Shown piece after piece: positions 43,797-52,783 of a stretch of DNA of 64,000 bases. The stretch is taken from contig NZ_JAUTAY010000001.1 in assembly GCF_030818795.1 (NCBI RefSeq), positions 2,294,001-2,358,000 of the forward strand. Direction: 5' to 3'. The translations under genes were made by a program, and so were the position numbers. Below the pieces are notes generated by a model. The model was given only the letters and a program-made list of their open reading frames with translations. It ran no database searches and had not been told where the DNA came from. Position 1 is the first letter of the stretch. Each line of letters opens with the position of its first letter. This DNA is from Microbacterium sp. SORGH_AS_0862 (lineage in GTDB: Bacteria; Actinomycetota; Actinomycetes; Actinomycetales; Microbacteriaceae).

Positions 43797-45647
43797 ATGT
43801 CCACCCGCACCACCCGCACGATCGCCGCCGCGGCGGTACTGGGTACCGTCACCGCCGTCATGGCCGTGGCGCCCGCGTTCGCCGAACCGGAGCCCACCGC
43901 ATCCGCCGCGATGCTCGCTCCGTACTACACCGAGCTCGACCTCACCGGTGACCGTCAGGTCGACGCCGACGACCTCGCCGTCGCTGCGCGCCACCTCGGC
44001 ACGACGGCAGCCGACGCGGCATGGTCGGAGATCGCCGTGATCGACACCGACGCCGACGGTGAGATCACGATCGCGGACCTCGCCGCCCTGTCGCAGCGCA
44101 TGATCTACGACGACGGACCGTTCGAGCTGATCGAGGCCTCCACGGTCGACATGCAGGCGGCGATGAACGCCGGCGTGATCACGTCGGTCGAGCTCACCCA
44201 GGCCTACCTCGACCGCATCGCGAAGCTCGACGACGCGACCATCACCTATCCGGTGGATCCCGCCGCTCCCGCCGTCACGACTCAGACCGCCCGTCCCCTG
44301 AACGCGATCATCACCACGAGCAGCACCGCCCTCGCCGCGGCCGCCGCTGCCGATGCCGAGCGCGCCGCGCACGGGGTGACCAGCATGCTGCTGGGCGTGC
44401 CGGTCGCGGTGAAGGACAACTACAACACGAAGGACATGGTCACCACCGGCGGTTGCGGCTGCTGGAACGAGAACCAGACCGCCGGCGACGCCCACATGGT
44501 CGAAGGGCTCCGCGCCGACGGGGCGATCATCATCGCCAAGGCGAGCCTCGACGAGTTCGCCTACGGCTTCAGCTCGCAGTACTCCGCCTTCCAGCCGGCC
44601 GGTACCTCGCTCTACGTGGCGAGCCCCTACGACACGACCAAGACGGCGGGCGGCTCGTCGGGTGGGACAGGAGCCGCCATCGCCGCCAACCTCGCCGGGA
44701 TCGGCTTCGGGACCGACACGGGTGGCTCCATCCGTGTGCCCTCCTCGTACAACCAGCTCGTCGGCATCCGGCCGACGGTGGGTCTCGCGAGCCGCGACGG
44801 CATCATCCCGCTCGCCCTCTCGCAGGACACCGGCGGCCCGATCGCGCGCAGCGTGACGGATGCGGCACTGGCCCTCGACGCCGTCGTCGGCGTGGATGAG
44901 AACGACGCCATCACCCAGCGCCAGGTCGGCAAGGTGCCGGAGTCGTACGCGTCCTTCCTCGACTCGGGCGCTCTGCAGGGCGCGCGGATCGGTGTGATCG
45001 GCTCGCTCAGTGGCACGGGAGAGACCGCGACGCGCTTCGCGGCGGCCCGTGACCTGCTCACCGCGCAGGGGGCTACCGTCGTCACGATCACCCCGCCCGC
45101 CGAGTTCAGCGCCGTCACGGGCGAGAACTCGGGCTCGACCAACGAGTTCAAGCACGACCTCGACGAGTACATCGCGTCGTACCTGAACCCGAACGTCACC
45201 GCCCGCAGCCTGCAGGCGATCATCGACAGCGGGAACTTCGTGCCCGGCTACCGCAGCACCTACGTGACCCGCAACGCCGTCACCCCCCAGACGTACGAGG
45301 CATGGGCCGGCGCCGAGGGATCGCACACGCGTCAGATCGCCGCGGGCAAGGCACTCGTCACGCAGATGATGGACGATGCCGACCTCGACGCGATCATCTA
45401 CCCGAGCACGAGCGCCTACGGCACGTTCAGCAGCAGCTACATGCGGCTGAGCCCCAACACCGGGCTCCCCGCGGTGACCGTGCCGATGAGCGCAGCGGGC
45501 ACGGCTGAAGGCGGGCAGACGGTCGGGACGAACATCGAGTTCCTCGGACGGGACTTCTCCGAGGGCACGCTGATCGGTCTGGCGTACAGCTACGAGCAGG
45601 TCACGCACGCTCGCACGTCGCCGCGCATCTTCGGCGCGCTGCAGTAG
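43797..45647 (+). CDS. Secreted amidase-signature enzyme with N-terminal dockerin
   Basis: A 616-residue protein. The Sec signal spans residues 1-29 (AFA/EP). Residues ~45-103 hold two dockerin-type calcium repeats: DLTGDRQVDADD (48-59) and DTDADGEITIAD (83-94), with Asp at positions 1, 5 and 12 and helices after each. The rest is an amidase-signature domain: VAVKDNYNTKDM (catalytic Lys), GGSSGGTGAAIAANL (cis-Ser region) and GTDTGGSIRVPSS (nucleophile Ser). ATG 43797 is set by AGGAGA; ATG 43740 overlaps the cohesin stop but gives no better signal. The substrate is unknown (an amide outside the cell, perhaps cell-wall or plant-derived). Confidence 0.85.
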   Translation: MSTRTTRTIAAAAVLGTVTAVMAVAPAFAEPEPTASAAMLAPYYTELDLTGDRQVDADDLAVAARHLGTTAADAAWSEIAVIDTDADGEITIADLAALSQRMIYDDGPFELIEASTVDMQAAMNAGVITSVELTQAYLDRIAKLDDATITYPVDPAAPAVTTQTARPLNAIITTSSTALAAAAAADAERAAHGVTSMLLGVPVAVKDNYNTKDMVTTGGCGCWNENQTAGDAHMVEGLRADGAIIIAKASLDEFAYGFSSQYSAFQPAGTSLYVASPYDTTKTAGGSSGGTGAAIAANLAGIGFGTDTGGSIRVPSSYNQLVGIRPTVGLASRDGIIPLALSQDTGGPIARSVTDAALALDAVVGVDENDAITQRQVGKVPESYASFLDSGALQGARIGVIGSLSGTGETATRFAAARDLLTAQGATVVTITPPAEFSAVTGENSGSTNEFKHDLDEYIASYLNPNVTARSLQAIIDSGNFVPGYRSTYVTRNAVTPQTYEAWAGAEGSHTRQIAAGKALVTQMMDDADLDAIIYPSTSAYGTFSSSYMRLSPNTGLPAVTVPMSAAGTAEGGQTVGTNIEFLGRDFSEGTLIGLAYSYEQVTHARTSPRIFGALQ

Positions 45648-45657
45648 ACGGGACTCG

Positions 45658-45699
45658 CGACCACCGCCCCGCCGGGCCCCTCCGGTGGGGCGGTGGTCG
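45658..45699 (+). terminator. Terminator after the amidase gene
   Basis: CGACCACCGCCCC and GGGGCGGTGGTCG form a perfect 13-bp stem around a CG-rich inner loop, ten bases after the amidase stop. It isolates the inserted pair from the ribosomal protein genes. Confidence 0.85.
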
Positions 45700-45849
45700 T
45701 GCGGCTCCCGAGCGTCGTGCGACACGCCCGGTGATGCGGTAGAGTGTTGTGGTTTGCGTGCCGCTCCGGCGCGCTGCGACAACCGCTTCCGTCGACGGGA
45801 TGCGGGAGAGCCGATGCATCCGGCATCCGCTCGATGAAAGGAAAGAAGA

Positions 45850-46281
45850 ATGGCACCGAAGAAGAAGGTGACCGGCCTGATCAAGCTTCAGATCAACGCC
45901 GGTGCAGCCAACCCGGCGCCGCCGATCGGCCCCGCGCTCGGTCAGCATGGCGTCAACATCATGGAGTTCTGCAAGGCGTACAACGCCGCGACCGAGTCGC
46001 AGCGCGGCAACGTCATCCCCGTGGAGATCACCGTCTACGAGGACCGCAGCTTCACCTTCATCCTGAAGACCCCGCCCGCCGCGGAGCTCATCAAGAAGGC
46101 CGCAGGCGTCGCCAAGGGTTCGAAGACCCCCCACACCGTCAAGGTCGCGAAGCTCACCAAGGACCAGGTGCGCCAGATCGCCGAGACGAAGCTGCCCGAC
46201 CTGAACGCGAACGACATCGAGGCTGCCTCGCTGATCATCGCCGGCACCGCCCGCTCCATGGGCATCACGGTCGAGGACTGA
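45850..46281 (+). CDS. rplK: 50S ribosomal protein L11
   Basis: A 143-residue L11: [18 protein letters not shown], then [20 protein letters not shown], the proline-rich rRNA-binding turn, and [17 protein letters not shown] at the C-terminus. It binds the GTPase-associated region of 23S rRNA. GAAAGGAAAG precedes the ATG. It is separated from nusG by 3 kb although the two are normally adjacent. Confidence 0.98.
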   Translation: MAPKKKVTGLIKLQINAGAANPAPPIGPALGQHGVNIMEFCKAYNAATESQRGNVIPVEITVYEDRSFTFILKTPPAAELIKKAAGVAKGSKTPHTVKVAKLTKDQVRQIAETKLPDLNANDIEAASLIIAGTARSMGITVED

Positions 46282-46295
46282 GGGAGATAACGAAC

Positions 46296-46988
46296 ATGGC
46301 TACCAAGTCCAAGGCATTCCGCGCGGCCGCCGAGAAGATCGAGGCCGACAAGTTCTACACCCCGACCGAGGCTGTGACCCTCGCGAAGGAGACCGGGTCG
46401 AAGAAGTTCGACTCCACCGTCGAGGTCGCCCTCAAGCTGTCGGTCGACCCCCGCAAGGCGGACCAGATGGTGCGCGGCACCGTCATCCTCCCGCACGGCA
46501 CGGGCAAGACCGCCCGCGTCATCGTCTTCGCGACGGGCCCGGCCGCCGAGGCCGCTCTCGCTGCGGGCGCGGACGAGGTCGGCGGCGCCGAGCTGATCGA
46601 GAAGGTCGCGGGCGGCTACACGTCGTTCGACGCCGCCGTCTCGACGCCCGAGCTGATGGGCCAGGTCGGTCGCCTCGGCAAGGTCCTGGGTCCCCGCGGC
46701 CTCATGCCGAACCCGAAGACCGGTACGGTCACCCCGAACCCGGCCAAGGCCGTCGAGGAGATCAAGGGCGGCAAGATCGAGTTCCGCGTCGACAAGCACG
46801 CCAACGTGCACTTCGTCGTGGGCAAGGCGTCGTTCTCGGCCGACCAGCTCGACGAGAACCTGAAGGCCGCTCTCGAGGAGATCGTCCGCCTGAAGCCGTC
46901 CAGCTCCAAGGGCCGTTACATCCAGAAGGGTGCGGTGTCGACCACGTTCGGCCCCGGCATCCCGCTGGACGTCAACGCGCTGGTCTGA
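46296..46988 (+). CDS. rplA: 50S ribosomal protein L1
   Basis: A 230-residue L1: [21 protein letters not shown], the signature [19 protein letters not shown], and [13 protein letters not shown]. It binds 23S rRNA at the L1 stalk and often represses its own operon. The ATG is 14 bases after the L11 stop with GGGAGA upstream. A perfect terminator follows. Confidence 0.98.
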   Translation: MATKSKAFRAAAEKIEADKFYTPTEAVTLAKETGSKKFDSTVEVALKLSVDPRKADQMVRGTVILPHGTGKTARVIVFATGPAAEAALAAGADEVGGAELIEKVAGGYTSFDAAVSTPELMGQVGRLGKVLGPRGLMPNPKTGTVTPNPAKAVEEIKGGKIEFRVDKHANVHFVVGKASFSADQLDENLKAALEEIVRLKPSSSKGRYIQKGAVSTTFGPGIPLDVNALV

Positions 46989-47000
46989 GACACATCTCAC

Positions 47001-47034
47001 AGGAAGGGCCCCGTCTTCGGACGGGGCCCTTCCT
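47001..47034. terminator. Bidirectional terminator between rplA and acylphosphatase
   Basis: AGGAAGGGCCCCGT and ACGGGGCCCTTCCT make a perfect 14-bp stem with a CTTCGG loop. It lies between the convergent rplA and acyP genes and should stop both. Confidence 0.9.
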
Positions 47035-47040
47035 GCATGC

Positions 47041-47316
47041 TCAGACGTCTTCGCGGATGTCGAAGCTGAGCGGTCCTGTGGGCGTGGTCTCCGAGACCTC
47101 CACACGCTCGACATGCGCTGCGGCCGGCCCTTTGCGAAGCCAGTCGATCATCCGATCCACCCGTCCTTCTTCGCCGTGGAGCTCGGCCTCGACCGTGCCG
47201 TCCCGACGGTTTCGCACCCAGCCCGCGACGCCGAGGCGAGCGGCGGCGTCGTGGGCGGCATAACGGAAGCCGACGCCCTGCACGGCGCCGCTGACGATCA
47301 CTCGGACATGACGCAT
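47041..47316 (-). CDS. acyP: Acylphosphatase
   Basis: A 91-residue enzyme that hydrolyses carboxyl-phosphate bonds such as acetyl or carbamoyl phosphate. The signature GAVQGVGFRYAAHDAA holds the phosphate-binding Arg, and GWVRNRRDGTVE the catalytic Asn. Length is typical. ATG 47316 is used; GTG 47322 would add two residues. No ribosome site is seen, and CACAAT just upstream suggests a leaderless message. Confidence 0.92.
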   Translation of the reverse strand: MRHVRVIVSGAVQGVGFRYAAHDAAARLGVAGWVRNRRDGTVEAELHGEEGRVDRMIDWLRKGPAAAHVERVEVSETTPTGPLSFDIREDV

Positions 47317-47404
47317 GTGCACATTGTGTCGCGGATGGCCCGGCGGTGCCGCGGGCTGTCGCGAACGACGAGCGGGTGGCAGGATGCGTCGGGCGTGCGC
47401 CGGA

Positions 47405-48025
47405 TCAGCCTCCGAGGATGAGGCTGATCGCGATCAGGGCCATGACGACGGCGATGATCGCGTCGAGGATGCGCCAGGCCGCCGGGGAGCCGAACAATCG
47501 CCCGAGGAACCGTGCCCCGTACGCGAGCGAGAAGAACCATGTCAGGCTCGCCGCCATTGCGCCGGCCGCGAACCACCACCGCGTGTCGCCGTGCGTGCTC
47601 GCGACGGACCCGAGCAGGAACAGCGTGTCGAGGTACACGTGCGGATTGAGCCAGGTCAGCGCGAGGCACGTGAGCAGAGCCGCGGTGAGCGAGGTGCGCG
47701 TGACCGGGGGAGAGGGCGTCGCACCGACGGATGGTGCGGTCGCGGGACGCCAGGCCCGGTGTGCCGCGAGCAGCGCGTAGCCGAGGAGGAACGCGGCACC
47801 CGCCCATCGCGCGACGCCGATCGCCCAGGGGACGGCATCGACGACGAGCCCGAGGCCCGACACTCCGACCGCGATCAGCGCCGCATCCGAGGCGGCGCAG
47901 ACGAGCGCGACGGCGAGCACATGCTCCCGCCGGATGCCCTGGCGCAGCACGAACAGGTTCTGCGCGCCGATGGCGACGATGAGCGAAAGCCCGAGGTCGA
48001 GGCCCGCGGCGAGCGAGGAGAACAC
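47405..48025 (-). CDS. LysE/ArgO-family amino acid exporter
   Basis: A 206-residue membrane protein with about six hydrophobic segments. The family start is LSLIVAIGAQNLFVLRQGIRREH, with TWLNPHVYLDTLFLLGS in the second half. It exports basic amino acids in the characterised members (Lys/Arg). The GTG start is 68 bases from the divergent LysG-type regulator gene, an arrangement conserved from Corynebacterium lysE-lysG. Confidence 0.92.
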   Translation of the reverse strand: MFSSLAAGLDLGLSLIVAIGAQNLFVLRQGIRREHVLAVALVCAASDAALIAVGVSGLGLVVDAVPWAIGVARWAGAAFLLGYALLAAHRAWRPATAPSVGATPSPPVTRTSLTAALLTCLALTWLNPHVYLDTLFLLGSVASTHGDTRWWFAAGAMAASLTWFFSLAYGARFLGRLFGSPAAWRILDAIIAVVMALIAISLILGG

Positions 48026-48050
48026 GCTCCGACGCTATGGTCGGTAGAGC

Positions 48051-48095
48051 ATGAGCACCAGTTCGGATTCCTTCACCGCCATAAGCTGTGCTCAT
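48051..48095. promoter_or_regulatory. Inverted repeat in the lysE/lysG intergenic region
   Basis: ATGAGCAC (48051-48058) and GTGCTCAT (48088-48095) are perfect 8-base inverted arms 29 bases apart, covering the divergent promoter and the lysG start. They are candidate sites for the LysG-type regulator. LysR proteins usually need a T-N11-A core, which is not clear here. Confidence 0.45.
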
Positions 48096-48978
48096 GATGG
48101 ATCTTCCCGCCGACCTCGCGGCGACACTCGCGGCCGTGGTCGACACCGGCACGATGGAGGCGGCGGCCCGCCGACTGCACATCACACCCTCGGCGGTCAG
48201 CCAGCGCATCCGTGCGCTCGAGGAACGGCTGGGCCGCGTGCTGCTCGTGCGCGCCAAGCCCGCCCGCGCGACCGCGGACGGCGAACGAGTCGTGCGCCTC
48301 GCCCGGCAGTACGCGCTGCTCTCGCACGATGTGCTGCAAGAGCTGGGCGAGGGAGAGAGCCGGGCGGCGGTCAGTCTGTCGCTCGCCGTCAACGCGGATT
48401 CTCTGTCGACGTGGTTCGTCGCCGCGCTGTCACGGGTGGCCGCACTGCACGACGTGGTGTTCGATCTCCACCGGGACGATCAGGACTTCACCGCCGAGCT
48501 GCTCGCGTCGGGGCGCGTGGTCGCCGCGGTGACGTCACGGGCCGACCCCGTGGCCGGGTGCCGGGTGCGCCCCCTCGGGGCGATGCGCTACCGCGCCGTG
48601 GCGACGCCGATAGTCGCGCGCGAGCTCGAGCGTCTGGGGGCGGAGCACACCCGGGTCGTCGACTATGACCGCCGTGACGAACTGCAGACCAGGTGGTTGC
48701 GGGAGCGGGGCATCGATCCCGCATCCCCGCCCCGCAGCTTCGTGCCCGGCTCGCACGCCTTCGCCGATGCGGTGCGCGGCGGTCTCGGATGGGGGATGCT
48801 GCCCGACCTCCAGACGGGGGCGGACCTCGCCGACGGCTCGCTCGTGCTGCTCCCCGGCTCGCCCGTCGACGTTCCGCTGTACTGGCAGCAGTGGAACCTG
48901 ACGTCTTCGCTGCTGGATGCGGTCGCGGATGCGGTCGCGGAGACGGCGAGCAGGGCGTTGAGGATCACGCCTCGCTGA
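48094..48978 (+). CDS. LysR-type regulator, LysG/ArgP family
   Basis: A 294-residue regulator. The N-terminal HTH shows AAVVDTGTMEAAARRLHITPSAVSQRIRALEERLGRVLL, typical of ArgP/LysG, and the C-terminal effector domain follows. It activates the divergent lysE-type exporter when basic amino acids accumulate, by analogy to LysG. ATG 48094 is preferred over GTG 48088. Its 3' end overlaps the convergent oxidoreductase by 14 bases. Confidence 0.92.
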   Translation: MMDLPADLAATLAAVVDTGTMEAAARRLHITPSAVSQRIRALEERLGRVLLVRAKPARATADGERVVRLARQYALLSHDVLQELGEGESRAAVSLSLAVNADSLSTWFVAALSRVAALHDVVFDLHRDDQDFTAELLASGRVVAAVTSRADPVAGCRVRPLGAMRYRAVATPIVARELERLGAEHTRVVDYDRRDELQTRWLRERGIDPASPPRSFVPGSHAFADAVRGGLGWGMLPDLQTGADLADGSLVLLPGSPVDVPLYWQQWNLTSSLLDAVADAVAETASRALRITPR

Positions 48979-49993
48979 TGCGCAGCACGGACTTGCCTCG
49001 CGTGCGACCGCGCTCCAGCGACCGGTGCGCCTGGGCCGCGTCTGCGAGCTCGTAGACGGTGTCGATGTAGACCTGGATCGATCCGGTGTCCAGCAGTCGC
49101 GCGAGGGTCGCGAGGACATCTCCGTCCGGGATGACCTTGTAGCCCGTGGCGCGCACCCCGGCCGCCGCCGCCGCCTCAGCGAAACCCGGCCAGCCGCCGC
49201 TGGGCACCATGATGTACAGGCCGCCGGGCCGGATGACACCGAGCGAGCGCGTCCCGGTCTCGTCTTCGGTGTTGGCGACGAGATCGATCACGACGTCCAT
49301 GTCCGCCACGACGTCCTCGAACCGCGTGGTGGCGTAGTCGATGACCACGGATGCGCCGAGCTCACGGAGCCACGCGGCGTTGCGGGCGGAGGAGGTGACC
49401 GTCACGTGCGCGCCGAAGTACGCGGCGAGCTGCACCGCGAAGTGGCCCACGCCGCCGCTCCCGGCGTGGATCAGCACGCGCTGGCCCTCGTGGGCGTGCG
49501 CGGTCTCCACGACGACGCCCCAGGCAGTGAGGGCGGCGAGCGGGATGCCGGCGGCCTCGACGTGCGAGAGCGATGCGGGTTTGCGGGCGACGGACTGCGA
49601 CGGCACGACGACATACTCGGCATAGGTGCCCCCGGTGCGAGGGAAGGGCACCATCCCGAAGACCTCCGTGCCCGCAGGCAACGGGTGCGCTTCGAACGGG
49701 GACGCGACAACCACGCCGCTGAAGTCGAAGCCCAGCGCCGCGGGGTAGGCCGCGATGGCTCCGCTCACTCCCTGGCCTGCCCGCGTCTTCGCGTCGATGG
49801 GATTCACTCCGGCGGCGACCACCCGCACGAGCAGCTCGCCGAGCACGGGTTGGGGGACCGGCAGCTGGGTCTCGTGGAGGAGCTCCGGTGCTCCGGTCGA
49901 GTCGATGACGACGGCGCGCATCCGGGTCGGGACGTCCTCGGCCCGCATCGGCGCGGGCGAGGGGGTGTCATGTCTCAGCGGTCGGGGGATCAT
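48965..49993 (-). CDS. NADPH-dependent quinone oxidoreductase-like protein (MDR superfamily)
   Basis: A 342-residue medium-chain dehydrogenase/reductase without catalytic zinc. Seen: the N-terminal GroES-like domain (VVAAGVNPIDAKTRAGQG, GFDFSGVV) and the nucleotide-binding loop HAGSGGVGHFAVQLAAYFGA. The zinc-binding Cys cluster of alcohol dehydrogenases is missing, so a quinone or enone reductase role is likely. The ATG has AAAGGAG upstream. It is downstream of and parallel to a TetR gene and could be its target. Confidence 0.87.
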   Translation of the reverse strand: MIPRPLRHDTPSPAPMRAEDVPTRMRAVVIDSTGAPELLHETQLPVPQPVLGELLVRVVAAGVNPIDAKTRAGQGVSGAIAAYPAALGFDFSGVVVASPFEAHPLPAGTEVFGMVPFPRTGGTYAEYVVVPSQSVARKPASLSHVEAAGIPLAALTAWGVVVETAHAHEGQRVLIHAGSGGVGHFAVQLAAYFGAHVTVTSSARNAAWLRELGASVVIDYATTRFEDVVADMDVVIDLVANTEDETGTRSLGVIRPGGLYIMVPSGGWPGFAEAAAAAGVRATGYKVIPDGDVLATLARLLDTGSIQVYIDTVYELADAAQAHRSLERGRTRGKSVLRISEA

Positions 49994-50104
49994 CGGCCGC
50001 TCCTTTCGCTGCGGAAGGCATCGGCCATGCGATGCGGTGACTGCCCTCAGTCAATCGCGACTATGTCTCGTGGGCGTTACTCGGGTGTCACCGTGCGGAG
50101 AACG

Positions 50105-50752
50105 TCACACCTCCGCGGCGGGCGTCGGCGGCACATCCGGAAGGTCCACCCGGATGATCTCGGACAGGCGCTCGCGCAGGCGGCCGGGCATGTCGACGGC
50201 CGTCGGAGAGAGCAGCCACTGGATCTGCAGGCCGTCCATGATGGCGATGATCTCCTCGGCCAGGCGGAGTCCGTCGACGGAAGGGTCTCGGAGCAGGCCG
50301 CGGGAGCGAAGGTCCTCGAAGGCCATCGTGAGATGCCGCCGTGAGTTCTCGTACCGACGTACGAAGTACGCGTGGGCGGGGTGGGCCGGGTCGGTGGCTT
50401 CTGCGGAGAGCACGGCATACAAGCTCACGATCCCCGGGGTCGTGGCATTGGCGCCGGTGAGCGCGACGAGCCGGGCGAAGTGGTCGAGTCCATCTCGGCC
50501 CGGGCCTGGCGCACCTTCGAAGAAGCGCAGCGAGTGACGCCGATCCCGCTCGTCGAGGACGGCCTCGAGGAGCGACTCCTTCGTCGGGAAGTGGTGGAAG
50601 AGCCCGGCGCGGGAGACGCCGCAATCAGCGGCGATCTGGCTCATGCTCGTCTGCCGGTAGCCGACGGTGCCGAATGCGGTGAAGGCCGCGGACACGACCT
50701 GATCGCGACGGCGTCGACCGCTGGCGTAGCCGCGCGAAGAGGGTTCGGGCAT
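50105..50752 (-). CDS. TetR-family transcriptional regulator, paralogue of the one at 19404
   Basis: A 215-residue regulator. HTH: RRDQVVSAAFTAFGTVGYR, SMSQIAADCGVSRAGLFHHF, then PTKESLLEAVL. Its effector domain shares TDPAHPAHAYFVRRYENS and the IMDGLQIQWLLS end with the TetR at 19404-20039. ATG 50752 is used; a frame 11 codons longer has no ribosome site. It is divergent from the sugar isomerase operon, and a 24-bp inverted repeat in between is its likely operator. Confidence 0.88.
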   Translation of the reverse strand: MPEPSSRGYASGRRRRDQVVSAAFTAFGTVGYRQTSMSQIAADCGVSRAGLFHHFPTKESLLEAVLDERDRRHSLRFFEGAPGPGRDGLDHFARLVALTGANATTPGIVSLYAVLSAEATDPAHPAHAYFVRRYENSRRHLTMAFEDLRSRGLLRDPSVDGLRLAEEIIAIMDGLQIQWLLSPTAVDMPGRLRERLSEIIRVDLPDVPPTPAAEV

Positions 50753-50784
50753 GGGGATGACCCTAGCGGGACTGGACGAAACCA

Positions 50785-50808
50785 AAAACCGGCACTACTG
50801 TCGGTTTT
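50785..50808. promoter_or_regulatory. TetR operator, AAAACCG inverted repeat
   Basis: AAAACCG (50785-50791) and CGGTTTT (50802-50808) are perfect 7-base inverted arms with a 10-base spacer, between the TetR gene and the first sugar isomerase. The right half-site (complement ACGAAAACCGA) is identical to one upstream of the GH144-like gene at 17743-17753. Confidence 0.65.
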
Positions 50809-50879
50809 CGTCAACTCCATCGCGGGGCATCGCCGCCCGCCCGCCTGCGCACCGTCGCGTCAGAGAATCGAGGATCCCC

Positions 50880-51671
50880 ATGACCGAAGCCGAGCTTTCC
50901 GTTCAGCTGTACTCGCTGCGCGAGGCGCTGGCCGTCGATCGGGAGGAGACGTTGGCGCACCTGGCCCGGCTCGGAGTGCGGCGCGTCGAGGCCTACGGCA
51001 TCGTGGACGGGGGAGTGTCGCTGGCGGAATCCCTCGCGCGTCACGGCCTGCGCAGCCCGAGCGTTCACGCTCCGCTCGTGGGTGCGGGAGAGGACGGCGC
51101 AGCGACGCTGGACGAGGTGTTCGACGCGGCTGCCCGTCTCGGAGCGCAGACGGTCTTCGAGCCGATGGTAGGGGGTGACCACTGGCGCGACGAGGATGGA
51201 GTGCGCCGCACGGCCGATCGGCTGAACCAGGCGGCAGCAGTGGCCGCATCCCGCGGCCTGCGGGTCGGGTACCACAATCACTCGCAGGAGTTCCACCACT
51301 CGATCGACGGTCGGAGCGCTTACGAGTTCTTCGTCTCGCTTCTGCGGCCGGATGTCGTGCTGGAGCTCGACGCCTACTGGGCCGCCGTCGGACGGCAGGA
51401 TGTGCCCGCCCTCGTGACCCGTCTCGGAGGGCGTCTTCGCGCGCTTCACGTCAAGGACGGCGCCACCGGGGTCGACCCCTTCCTTCCCGACTCGCCGCAG
51501 GGTGACCTGGGGCAGGTCCCCGCGGGGCAGGGGAAGGTGCCGTTGACGGCAGCGCTTCGGGCGGCCACCTCTCTCGAACTCGCCGTGCTCGAGTTCGACG
51601 AGTACGACGGCGATCTGTTCGAAGGACTCGCCGCAGGCATCGCCTTCCTCGCCGAGGCAGGCATCCGATGA
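50880..51671 (+). CDS. Sugar phosphate isomerase/epimerase family TIM barrel
   Basis: A 263-residue xylose-isomerase-like barrel. Seen: SVQLYSLREALAVD at the start, RVEAYGIVDGG, GYHNHSQEF (metal-binding His), VLELDAYWAAV (metal-binding Asp/Glu) and LHVKDGA. The metal ligands of the family seem present, so it is likely a metal-dependent isomerase, epimerase or lyase. It starts a four-gene overlapping operon with two Gfo/Idh/MocA enzymes. In levoglucosan and 3-keto-glycoside pathways such proteins carry out beta-elimination or hydration; this role is inferred. Confidence 0.86.
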   Translation: MTEAELSVQLYSLREALAVDREETLAHLARLGVRRVEAYGIVDGGVSLAESLARHGLRSPSVHAPLVGAGEDGAATLDEVFDAAARLGAQTVFEPMVGGDHWRDEDGVRRTADRLNQAAAVAASRGLRVGYHNHSQEFHHSIDGRSAYEFFVSLLRPDVVLELDAYWAAVGRQDVPALVTRLGGRLRALHVKDGATGVDPFLPDSPQGDLGQVPAGQGKVPLTAALRAATSLELAVLEFDEYDGDLFEGLAAGIAFLAEAGIR

Positions 51672-52783
51672 CCGGCACAGGGCCCGTCGGCGTGGGCGTC
51701 ATCGGCGCCGGGATGATCAGCGACACCTACCTCGAGAACCTGGGCTCGTTCCCCGACGTCCGCGTCGTCGCGATCGGCGACCTCGACGCGGCGCGCGCGG
51801 CCGCGCAGGCGGCCCGGCACGGCGTCCCGCACTCCGGCGCGCCGGAGGACGTGCTCGCGCACCCCGACGTGGAGATCGTCGTCAACCTCACGATCCCCGC
51901 CGCGCACGCCGCGGTCAGCGCGGCCGCGATCGCCGCAGGCAAGCACGTCTGGTCGGAGAAGCCCATCGGTATCGACCGGGAGAGCGCCCGCGACCTGCTC
52001 GCCGCCGCGGATGCGGCGGACCTGCGCATCGGCGTCGCGCCGGACACGATCCTGGGCCCGGGTCTGCAGACGGCGCGACGCGCCGTCCTGCGCGGCGACA
52101 TCGGGGTCCCGCTGTCGGCTCATACGACGATGCAGTACATCGGTCCCGACACCTTCCACCCCAACCCCGAGTTCCTCTTCGCCCGAGGCGCGGGGCCGCT
52201 CTTCGACATGGGCCCGTACTACGTGTCGGCGCTCGTGAGCATCCTCGGTCCGATCGATCAGGTGGTGGCGCTGGGCTCCCAGTCACGCGCCACGCGGGAG
52301 ATCCGGGTCGGCGATCGCGCGGGTACCGCTTTCCCGGTCGAGGTCCCGACGCATGTGCAGGCGCTGACCCGCTTCGAGGGCGGCGCCGCGGCCGACAGCG
52401 TCTTCAGCTTCGACGCCGTCCTCGCCCGCAGCGGAGTCATCGAGATCAACGGGACAGAGGGCGCGCTCGTCGTGCCGGATCCGAACACATTCGGGGGCGA
52501 GGTGCGGGTGGGGCGTGCCCTCGGCGGCGCCGAGCCGAGCTGGGAGGTCGTGGAACCCGTCGGCATCGAGGCGGGCCGCGGCCTCGGTGTCCTGGACATG
52601 GCGCGGGCGATCCGTGCCGATACCGCGCACATCGCCACGGGTCGGCTGGGCTATCACGTGCTGGACACCCTCGTGGCGATTGACGAGTCCATCAACGCCG
52701 GCGTCCCCGTCGTGGTCGACAGCTCCGTGGAGCCGTTGCCGCTCGTGCCGGCTGACCGCGACCCGCGGCAGGTGACGCTGTGA
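51668..52783 (+). CDS. Gfo/Idh/MocA-family dehydrogenase (first)
   Basis: A 371-residue NAD(P)-dependent sugar dehydrogenase. The Rossmann loop is GVIGAGMISDTYLENL and the catalytic lysine lies in WSEKPIGID. A central DMGPYYVSALVSILG is typical of the substrate domain. Its ATG overlaps the isomerase stop and its stop overlaps the next GTG. It probably oxidises or reduces C3 of a glycoside or inositol-like ring. Confidence 0.9.
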   Translation: MTGTGPVGVGVIGAGMISDTYLENLGSFPDVRVVAIGDLDAARAAAQAARHGVPHSGAPEDVLAHPDVEIVVNLTIPAAHAAVSAAAIAAGKHVWSEKPIGIDRESARDLLAAADAADLRIGVAPDTILGPGLQTARRAVLRGDIGVPLSAHTTMQYIGPDTFHPNPEFLFARGAGPLFDMGPYYVSALVSILGPIDQVVALGSQSRATREIRVGDRAGTAFPVEVPTHVQALTRFEGGAAADSVFSFDAVLARSGVIEINGTEGALVVPDPNTFGGEVRVGRALGGAEPSWEVVEPVGIEAGRGLGVLDMARAIRADTAHIATGRLGYHVLDTLVAIDESINAGVPVVVDSSVEPLPLVPADRDPRQVTL

